Source of the DNA: Plasmopara viticola
Taxonomy: Eukaryota; Oomycota; Peronosporomycetes; Peronosporales; Peronosporaceae
Direction of reading: 5' to 3'
Length of the DNA: 64,000 bases
Assembly: GCA_001695595.3 (NCBI GenBank)
Contig: MBPM02000013.1
Span: forward strand, 682,001 to 746,000
The translations under genes were made by a program, and so were the position numbers. Below, one piece after another: positions 57,301 through 64,000 of the stretch (the stretch's first letter is position 1; every line of letters starts with the position of its first letter). The notes under the pieces are model-generated. The model saw only the letters and a list, made by a program, of their open reading frames with translations. It did not search any database and had not been told where the DNA came from.

Positions 57301-58817
57301 ATGACGTTGGACGCAGATGCACTGTCGCACTTGAAGGTCGGCGATAAGTATCGATCTCCATCCTCTGTGTTCTCATTTGCACAAATTTAAATGACACGCG
57401 TTTCCTCATCAGGTTAAGGATCTACAGCGCGAGCTAAAGAAACGGGACCTGGATACCAGCGGACTTAAGGCGACGTTGCTCCAGCGCTTAAAGACACATT
57501 TGCAGCAGGTTTATAATTGCACATTGTCTGGATTCCTTTGTTATGTCAATGTGCACTGATAGGTTTTGTCTTGTACAGGAAAAGGAGACGACGGAGGTGA
57601 AAGAGGAGTGCCGACACGATAATAGTGATAACGACAAGGAGTTGACGGCGAATGACAAGGTTGAGGATAATGGCAGCTTGGAGGAGGATGACAAAGAGCA
57701 TAAGTCAAAGCAAGAGCAGAGTGCTGAGGAGATATTGCAAGTAAAACGGGGCGCAGCTGTGGCTGACCTGGACATAGAGGAGGATGCATCGAGTGTCAAG
57801 AAGGTTAAGCTGGCTACAGAATCGAAAGACATCAATTCGCAACCAGAAGATGAAGACACCGAAACGTCCACACCGGTGGCAAAGTGTCTGGACGATACTG
57901 GCGATTTAAACGCAATGTATGCTGAGCTGCGAGTCGATATTTTGATGGATTATCCTAGCTGTTTTGCTGAAAATGGTCGTCTACTTTTTACATGACAGAG
58001 ATGACGAGCACAGCACAACACTTCGTATTGATAACTTTATCCGGCCATTTACGCTTAATGCAGTCAAGGTTCTCAGTTTGTTCAAAAAGGGCTGCAAGCA
58101 GGTCGAATGCTTATCAGTAAGGTTTGCATTGTAGGCACTTGTACAAGAGCTGGGCAGCTTTGTGGAAAATGGCTTTTGGATGGATGCTATCAAGACCCAT
58201 TGCTTTGTGACGTATCCCACCGCTGAGATTGTGCGTTTGCAGAACATTATGATCCGTGGCGTTGCATTTGTAGTTAACGTGTAATTGCTTGGTTGTTTTT
58301 GAAACGGCCATAGGCCAACAAGACGAGTGAGGCTTTACATGGCAAGGTGTGGCCTCCAGAAAACGGCCGTTCGCTTCAAGTAAAGTTTGTAGATCAAACA
58401 GCTATGGAGGTGCGAGTATCGAATATCTCTGCGGTGTTGTTTCGGTTGACTTTGCTCAGTGTGCACATTTTGTGGCTTAGATCTCGCAATCTGGTGAAGC
58501 GATTCTACCCAGCCAACCAAATAGTGAAGACAGCGATATCGCACCATCCATTCAACGCCAAAGTACGCTCTTAGTCGTTTCAGGGTATGGGTTAAATAAC
58601 AGGCTAATAGCCATGACTCTGTTTAAAAACAGAGGTGACAATCGACGATTTTTTTCGAAAAACCGAAACAAAGCCTACCCTTTACTACTTGCCGCTCACC
58701 GACGAAGAAGTAAAAGAAAGTAAACAGCGTCCGAATCAGCAACCGGAGGGCCAGCCGCGGAAACGCCGCCATCGTGGCGGTCGCAAGAGGAACAGGCGAG
58801 CTCGTTTTCGGCGCTAG
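57301..58817 (+). CDS. Acinus homologue (SAP, RRM and RSB motif)
   Basis: Eight small exons: 57301-57336, 57413-57508, 57579-57916, 57999-58068, 58135-58230, 58314-58409, 58481-58562 and 58633-58817. The introns are 66-83 nt and every phase agrees, giving 332 residues. A SAP domain lies at about 9-44 (VKDLQRELKKRDLDTSGLKA). An acidic/Lys linker is followed by an RRM at about 165-245 (TLRIDNFIRPFTLNAVK, WMDAIKTHCFVTYPT, ALHGKVWPP). The RSB motif at about 273-296 (TIDDFFRKT...LYYLPLTDEEV) is the RNPS1-SAP18 binding element specific to Acinus. The C terminus is Arg-rich. Acinus nucleates the ASAP complex linked to the exon-junction complex and splicing. The donors at 57337 (GTCGGC) and 58069 (GTTCTC) are weak, and the exon-6 donor could be 58416 instead of 58410. 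Confidence 0.88.
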
Positions 58818-59024
58818 TGTATAAACACGTTTTAACGACTTAGTTGATAAAATATCCTTTGTATCACTGAATTTGGAACGTCATAGTTCAAAAAAATCAT
58901 GAGAATAGCAGTTTTGAAGTTCACTATTGGGTGTTCAAAATGCTTTGCTCATAAAAGCCTTCGACATTCTAATGTAAAATTATGATTGACAATTCCTTTT
59001 TTCCGGCAATTTGATGTTAAAAAG
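58818..59024. terminator. Convergent 3' ends of Acinus and TTI2 genes
   Basis: 207 AT-rich nt separate the two stop codons, so both transcripts must be cleaved and polyadenylated here or overlap. No canonical AATAAA was assigned. Confidence 0.35.
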
Positions 59025-60437
59025 TTATTGAAATTTCCATTTCTCTTGCATGCGATTGCAGAACGGCAAAAGCTTGGGACTCTGGCTTCCTACTTTAATG
59101 AGCATATTGCTCACAGCTACGTTGCCACCATTGACACTGTGCAATAAGTCCAAGACGTCTATACAGAGTACGAGAATCTGAGCTTTCTCATCTGGGGATG
59201 GTGTAAATTCTGCGCAGTCATCAAATAGTTCACAAAACGCCACAGCACGGAGGACACCAACCAGAATTTGCTCCGTATGTGATGCAATGCGAGGCCACGT
59301 AGCAAGTACAGTTGCCTGTAGTGCTTCAAGGGTCGTGATCAAGAACGCAACATTGATACTTTCAAACCCCGCAATCAACACTTTTAGCACTGGTTGCAGG
59401 TACCGAATGGCGTTCAGGCTGTGTGGGGCGCCTTGGCGGACCACAAGAACTCGTAAATGGCGAACAAAGATTATTCGAAGATGCACATCAGTGCACAGAC
59501 TTGTGTCGCGGAGCAGACGTGGTATAAATCGGTCGTAGTGCTGAAGTTCACCAGGATGTGACACCTTGTCCAGCGATTCCACGAGACAGTCAAGTAACAC
59601 GTCAAGTGTGGGTAGCTTGCGAGATACAATCGCAGTGTGAAGGACCTCCAACAATACATGCGAGTACCATCGCAGCTCTGTTGGTGTGACATTGAGTACA
59701 ATATGACGCAGCATGCGTGCGCCAATGAGCTGGGTTGAGTCAGTCAGGTCGTCTACGAGTGGAAACGTGAGCGCCAGCAAACGGCCGAGTAGATCCCCTC
59801 CGAGATACGGAAATGGCACTTGTTCCACCACCTGCAGCATGATTTTTTTATTAATTGACGTTCCCGCCACCCATTGTTTCTTGTCAATGTCTTGCGAGCA
59901 TAGCGCTACAATCTGCGCGACGTATCTCGCGATCAAACTCGCGCGATCGCCCGCTTTTGTAAGTTTCACAGCTTCAGCTAGCGAGTCCTCAGCAATGTCA
60001 GCACCACGCATTCGCTCAGAGCCAAGGAACTCCGCTTCTAAAACAAAGCAGCAGGCTGTGAGAAGAAACGGCAGCCAACGAAGCAACTCGTTATCGTTCT
60101 GTAGCTCTCGACGCCTCATCCGGATAACGAATGCATTTAAAACGCGCAGGATCGGCAGCAGATGAGTACCCAGTGCCACGTCATTGTTCACCTCGGCTGC
60201 ATTGAGAGTGACGTACTTGATTACCATACAGCTGAGAGATTTAATGATGCGCACGACATCGTGAAGCTGTTCTTGGATCTCTGTGTCATCAGTAATTGGC
60301 AGCACAGCTGCCAGTTTTTGGACACTCTGCAACTCAATTGGCAAAGCAGAGGCATTAGTAATGTCGGTCAGTAGGCTGTCGCGTAGTTTATCAAGTGAGA
60401 CCGAGTCAAGCACGTTTAGTAGGTCTGTCACGACCAT
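59025..60437 (-). CDS. TTI2: TELO2-interacting protein 2 homologue
   Basis: An intron-free frame of 470 residues from ATG 60437 (MVVTDLLNVL). The frame extends 12 codons further upstream but without an ATG. It is entirely helical. The segments QLIGARMLRHIVLNVTPTEL, FVRHLRVLVV and LEALQATVLATWPRI closely fit the conserved C-terminal part of TTI2. TTI2 works with TEL2 and TTI1 (the TTT complex) to mature PI3K-like kinases such as TOR, ATM and ATR with HSP90. The length is close to that of human TTI2. The gene converges on Acinus and lies just outside the right duplication arm. Confidence 0.85.
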   Translation of the reverse strand: MVVTDLLNVLDSVSLDKLRDSLLTDITNASALPIELQSVQKLAAVLPITDDTEIQEQLHDVVRIIKSLSCMVIKYVTLNAAEVNNDVALGTHLLPILRVLNAFVIRMRRRELQNDNELLRWLPFLLTACCFVLEAEFLGSERMRGADIAEDSLAEAVKLTKAGDRASLIARYVAQIVALCSQDIDKKQWVAGTSINKKIMLQVVEQVPFPYLGGDLLGRLLALTFPLVDDLTDSTQLIGARMLRHIVLNVTPTELRWYSHVLLEVLHTAIVSRKLPTLDVLLDCLVESLDKVSHPGELQHYDRFIPRLLRDTSLCTDVHLRIIFVRHLRVLVVRQGAPHSLNAIRYLQPVLKVLIAGFESINVAFLITTLEALQATVLATWPRIASHTEQILVGVLRAVAFCELFDDCAEFTPSPDEKAQILVLCIDVLDLLHSVNGGNVAVSNMLIKVGSQSPKLLPFCNRMQEKWKFQ

Positions 60438-60748
60438 GCTGATAGGGTAGTCAGTGTTGCGTATTCGAATCACAAATATTGACCTATCACGCTATTAAGT
60501 TACCAATATGGATTGAACTATGCACTACGGGCGTAAGATACGTATCCGCAGTTTTGTGCTTTTCGTCGGTCATTACTAATTAAAGCTCCTTCAATAGCGC
60601 TGTCGGATGTACGCATGCGACGAGACGCTCCCTGTCACATGCGTTGGGCATGCGAATTGCGCTGTCCATTACCACCTAGTCGTGTAACTCGCAAAAAGGC
60701 TAGAAACACTAAAGGCTAATATGTAGGGTGAACTACAACCGCGACGTC

Positions 60749-60940
60749 TCAATTTTTTTTACTGTTTTCATTATAACACAGGCTACATACAATGTATGCA
60801 GATCGAAGCCCATTTCAATTAATCATAAATTTTTCTAACAGAGCTCAGGAGCGTCATACGTACATTGCAATATTTTGATATTGGGATTGACACAATAAAT
60901 GGACAATATTTCCTTGCAATACGTCGTATACTTCCACAGC
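60749..60940 (+). other. Insertion in the PEPCK upstream region
   Basis: The two arms match up to CTACAACCGCGACGT and again from CCTTTCAAGTATCACT. About 190 AT-rich nt between them occur only in this copy. No terminal inverted repeats or coding frame were seen. It could be a small mobile element or a deletion in the other copy. Confidence 0.6.
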
Positions 60941-61215
60941 CTTTCAAGTATCACTTACATTCACTGACCGAAGCATACTGGCTTGAGAAAAATAAAGAAG
61001 TTTCGGAATGAGTGATTTGGACAAGTTGGATTCAGTTCGACGGCAACTATCGGAACCAATTTTATCTCAGGAGATGTTCCGCTTTACAAGATTTTTTGTT
61101 CAACTTGCAGTGGTGTGTCAACAAGAGTGCGTCATCTTTACCTTCTTGGAATCGTTAAGCATTCACTGTCACTTTTGTCCTAAACGATCCACGTCGCCTT
61201 TTTTCCACCAACATA

Positions 61216-62904
61216 ATGGTGGAACACGAGACCACAACTGCCGCTCTGGGCTTAAGCAAGCTTGGTATCCACAACCACAACAGCTGCAAGGTATTTCACA
61301 ACTTGACCTACAAACAGCTCGCGGAGCACGAGAAGAAGTACCGAGAAGGCACATTTGTGGCTAATGGTACATTTGCCATGGACACTGGCAAGTTTACGGG
61401 TCGTTCGCCCAAGGACAAGTTCATTGTCAAGCAGGCACCATCCCAAGATTTCGTGTGGTGGGGCTCAATCAATCAGCCTACCTCACCTGAAGTATTCGAC
61501 GCGCTGTACTGTAAGGCCTCACAGCACTTTAGCGCTGTGAACCGCATGTACTTGTTTGATGGGCATTGTGGTGTTAATGTGGAGTCTCGCTTATATGTAC
61601 GCATTATTACCGAGCTAGCGTGGCAGCACCACTTTGTCACGAACATGTTTATCCGCCCCGACTTTGCTCGTGTAGCCAAGAATTTCGAGGCCGACTTTAC
61701 GCTTATCAATGCGTGCAACATTGTCGATGAAGATTGGAAGGAGCACGGACTTCATTCGGAAGTCTTTGTGCTTTTTAACATAGAAAAACACTTGGCCATC
61801 ATTGGCGGCACGTTTTACGGTGGCGAAATGAAGATGGCGATCTTTAGTATGATAAATTACTATTTGCCTCTGAATGGTGTGATGAATATCTATAAGCCTC
61901 TGAATGGTGTGATGACCATGCACGCATCAGCCAACATTGGCAAGGCAGGCGATACAGCTCTCTTTTTTGGGCCCTCTGACACGGGCAAGACGACGCTGTC
62001 GGCTGATCCAAAGCGCGAGCTCATCGGTGACGACGAACACGGCTGGGATGACGAGGGTGTTTTTAATTTTGAAGGCGGCTGCTATGTCAGGACGATTAAT
62101 TTGAGTAAAGAGAAGGAGCCCTATATCTTCAATGCCATTCGCCCGGATGCCTTGCTTGAAAATGTGTGGATCGACGCTAATAATGAGCCCGACTATTTCA
62201 ATTCAGGCAAGACGGAAAATGGTCTCGTATCGTTTCCAATTTACCACATTCCCCACCATCAACCTCGATCTCGTGGGAATCATCCAAATGTCGTCATATT
62301 TCTCACGTGCGATGCGTACGGCGTGTTTCCTCCCGTATCAAAGTTGTGTGCAGGTCAGGCGCAATACTATTTCTTGTCGGGCTACACGGCCAAGGTGGCG
62401 GATACGGAACGCGGCATTACGGAACCACAAGCGACGTTCTCGACGTGTTTTGGAGCTGCGTTTGTGACGCTGCACCCGATTAAGTATGCAACGTTTTTAG
62501 ATTGGAAGATTGAGGGACGCGATACGAATGTCTATATGATTAACACGGGCTGGACTGGTGGCGTGTATGGGGTGGGAAAACGCATAAAGCTGCAGTACAC
62601 GCGTAAGTGTGTAGATGCAGTGCTTGACGGCAGTGTCAACAAGGCAGCATTTGTTGAAGATCCTGTGTTTGGCTTTGAGATTCCCACATTCGTGGAAGGC
62701 GTGCCATCTGAGATGCTAAATCCAATAGACTCGTGGACGGACAAGGCTGCGTTTAGCGGTACTGCTTACAAGTTGACTACCTCGTTTAGAAGAAATTTCA
62801 GGCAGTTTATTTTGCCAGACAAGGACCTATCAGGGTATGGCCCGAGAAAAGCCAAGCGGGGGCTGTTTGGACAGAAAGAAAGAAGATCGCTTTATCTCTA
62901 TTAA
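61216..62904 (+). CDS. PEP carboxykinase (ATP-type), full-length frame but with catalytic-residue losses
   Basis: Open frame of 562 residues from MVEHETTT. The family converts oxaloacetate plus ATP to PEP plus CO2 in gluconeogenesis. R63 (TGRSPKD), K206, H236, K258, T259 and the DDEHGWDD metal site are kept. With E. coli PckA numbering, Lys213 (a metal ligand) is M207 (YGGEMKM), Arg333 is L337 (TENGLVSF instead of NGRVSY) and P-loop Gly251 is D255 (GPSDTGKTT instead of GLSGTGKTT). Residues 221-230 are an extra copy of ten codons. After YGP (543) the normal end is replaced by RKAKRGLFGQ and ten more residues encoded by inserted Copia DNA. The frame is intact but a normal enzyme is doubtful. 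A pseudogene copy lies inverted at 41914-43522. Confidence 0.9.
   Translation: MVEHETTTAALGLSKLGIHNHNSCKVFHNLTYKQLAEHEKKYREGTFVANGTFAMDTGKFTGRSPKDKFIVKQAPSQDFVWWGSINQPTSPEVFDALYCKASQHFSAVNRMYLFDGHCGVNVESRLYVRIITELAWQHHFVTNMFIRPDFARVAKNFEADFTLINACNIVDEDWKEHGLHSEVFVLFNIEKHLAIIGGTFYGGEMKMAIFSMINYYLPLNGVMNIYKPLNGVMTMHASANIGKAGDTALFFGPSDTGKTTLSADPKRELIGDDEHGWDDEGVFNFEGGCYVRTINLSKEKEPYIFNAIRPDALLENVWIDANNEPDYFNSGKTENGLVSFPIYHIPHHQPRSRGNHPNVVIFLTCDAYGVFPPVSKLCAGQAQYYFLSGYTAKVADTERGITEPQATFSTCFGAAFVTLHPIKYATFLDWKIEGRDTNVYMINTGWTGGVYGVGKRIKLQYTRKCVDAVLDGSVNKAAFVEDPVFGFEIPTFVEGVPSEMLNPIDSWTDKAAFSGTAYKLTTSFRRNFRQFILPDKDLSGYGPRKAKRGLFGQKERRSLYLY
61867..61915 (+). repeat. Duplicated 19-mer inside PEPCK (30-nt step)
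   Basis: CCTCTGAATGGTGTGATGA occurs at 61867-61885 and 61897-61915, so 30 nt (ten codons) were added in frame. The pseudogene copy has only one such segment, as do known PEPCKs. Confidence 0.9.
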
Positions 62905-63042
62905 GATTGCTCACAAAGTATTCAGGTTTCGTAAAGTTCGTCCACACGGACGTGATGGGATTGAATTGAGTCGTTCCGATGGGTGGTGCAAGATATGTGC
63001 TGACTCATGTGATAATTAATTTGCGTGTGGGTTGCCGTACGT
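62845..63042 (+). mobile_element. Fragment of Copia integrase region inserted at PEPCK 3' end
   Basis: The PEPCK arms diverge after GGCCCG at 62844 and rejoin near GTGTTAG at 63042. The extra sequence, in a frame different from PEPCK, reads FVKFVHTDVMG (from 62931) and GGARYVLTHV. These are typical of the Copia integrase N-terminal region, also seen (AHTDVMG) in the element at 27.3-31.6 kb. No LTR or target-site duplication is present, so it is a partial copy. Confidence 0.7.
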
Positions 63043-63640
63043 GTGTTAGTTCCATGCATACTTTTCATATGAAAGAATCGGTATGGAAACTACTATTTTC
63101 TGTCGAAGCGATGATATATTTTAATATTCATATTGAGAGAGAATTGCACATTTCCAACTCGGATCGACCATTTACGTATTAGCAAAACTCAATGTCGGGC
63201 GTGACAACGCGGTACTAGAGCTTGAATTGCTAAGCCACAGTCACCCTCCTTTAAAAGAAACGACGATGCAACGATAAGTTTAACCTGAAAGCCTACACTT
63301 CTGGTTAAAAGCGACAACGATTGTAGGATTTAAAGCTTGATAAAGAAAGTCTGGTAAATGTCTTTTCACTATGTATGCAAATCGGATAGGTTGCACGAGG
63401 AGCCACATAAGGCTCCTTTCAACGGAAAGCTAGCTTTTGACACAAAAGTTTAACGGTCTCCATCAGAAAGACTTGAGCAACATCTAATAGGAGAGAGACG
63501 AGCTCTATCCACCACTCTTTGCATTTCACACGAATTGTTTTCGATGATGCTAAAGCAGCAGAGAAGGCGGTTCGTTTACCGGGTTATTCAAAATGATCAA
63601 GCCATTTTCTAAAAGGCTGATTTGTTCCCCACAGCACCTT
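63043..63640. other. PEPCK 3' flank in the duplication arm
   Basis: This aligns with the reverse complement of about 41500-41910, with several indels. No coding frame of its own was seen. Confidence 0.5.
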
Positions 63641-63981
63641 CTATTGAAAATGACCTCTAATTATTAGGCTCCGCCGAAACAAAGGCTGCTGCAATAATGG
63701 CTGAACCTGCGTCGTGAACGACATGTCAAAAGTAGTTTGCTCACTAGAATTCTGTTTGAACAAGACAGGCTCTGGAAAAGCCTTAGTTTTTACCGCAGCA
63801 GAAAGCACGCGCCTATTCGACTTCGTCGCCCCGTGGTATAACACTCCTGTGTTCGTCGAGAGAAATGTAGAGGAATGCAACGGGTTCTTCGAAGATTAAT
63901 ATCCCAGCTCTTCGCTAAAAGAGCTTCAGGTTTGGTAAAAACAGCCTCATGGCCGGCAGAAAGAATTGTTATCTGACGCAT
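63641..63981 (-). pseudogene. Second copy of the unidentified coding relic
   Basis: Minus-strand segments (63880-63641 and 63981-63790) match the relic at 40837-41556. Shared elements are MRQ.TIL.AG, ISLDE.RSV (here in a second frame) and QVQPLLQQPLFRR. Stops and shifts break it. It is cut by the window edge. Confidence 0.45.
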
Positions 63982-64000
63982 TGGCCTAGTAAAAGGCCTT

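Larger units (their letters stand above)
60612..64000 (+). repeat. Inverted duplication, right arm (runs off the window)
   Basis: This matches the reverse complement of 40920-43937. Differences include an insertion of about 190 nt upstream of PEPCK (60749-60940), a 30-nt duplication within PEPCK, and an insertion of about 200 nt at the PEPCK C terminus (62845-63042). The match still continues at the window edge. Confidence 0.85.

Noticed and set aside
57979..57998. Short intron ending the Acinus acidic linker
   Set aside because: A donor near 57976 would leave an intron of about 23 nt. GTATGC at 57917 gives 82 nt and joins exactly to the RRM.
1..64000. RXLR or Crinkler effector genes
   Set aside because: I looked for a signal peptide followed by RXLR/EER or an LFLAK-type header. 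No supportable example was found; the small membrane protein at 20947-21405 has neither.
1..64000. CRISPR array, rRNA operon or bacterial-type operons
   Set aside because: No regularly spaced repeats or conserved rRNA segments were seen, and gene structure is clearly eukaryotic.

Overview
The window looks like nuclear DNA of an oomycete, most likely a downy mildew or Phytophthora relative. The genes are split by short introns (about 58-99 nt, mostly 60-75) with GTRNGT-like donors. There is a fragment that looks like a PIP-kinase catalytic domain of the kind oomycetes fuse to GPCRs, a broken Ty1/Copia element and a tRNA-headed SINE. The gene families (NOG1, Acinus, coilin, TTI2, a HEATR6-like protein, an LSH-type helicase) are general eukaryotic. 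No rRNA gene, CRISPR array or convincing intact tRNA gene was seen. Exon structures were built by hand from splice signals and reading-frame phase; every spliced model closes in frame.

Layout. (1) 0.25-5.9 kb, compact genes: a coiled-coil protein with a CHORD-like zinc end, an unrecognised helical protein, and a minus-strand protein with four PH domains. (2) 5.9-17.4 kb, gene-poor: decayed coding-like DNA, a small tandem repeat and a SINE with target-site duplication. (3) 17.4-27.1 kb: a six-exon coiled-coil protein with two RFTI motifs, a small spliced membrane protein head-to-head with an LSH/DDM1-type SNF2 helicase whose N-terminal region is frameshifted, retroelement-like relics, a PIP-kinase fragment, and coilin. 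(4) 27.3-31.6 kb: a dead Copia element on the minus strand. (5) 31.6-40.9 kb: gene-poor decayed DNA. (6) 40.9-64.0 kb: a gene-dense block (a small spliced ORF, two coiled-coil proteins, NOG1, a HEATR6-like protein, Acinus, TTI2) flanked by a diverged inverted duplication. Each arm carries a copy of ATP-type PEP carboxykinase.

How the genes fit together. Several central genes serve nuclear RNA and chromatin functions: NOG1 (60S ribosome biogenesis), Acinus (ASAP/PSAP splicing complexes), coilin (Cajal bodies), LSH helicase (chromatin) and TTI2 (PIKK maturation with TEL2-TTI1). There is no sign that they form one pathway; they look like ordinary housekeeping neighbours.

The most unusual locus is the PEPCK pair. 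One copy is frameshifted and has lost the substrate-binding arginine of the TGRSPKD motif. The other reads through but has lost two different catalytic residues, gained ten codons and had its C terminus replaced by a Copia fragment. I found no convincing wholly new multi-gene system.
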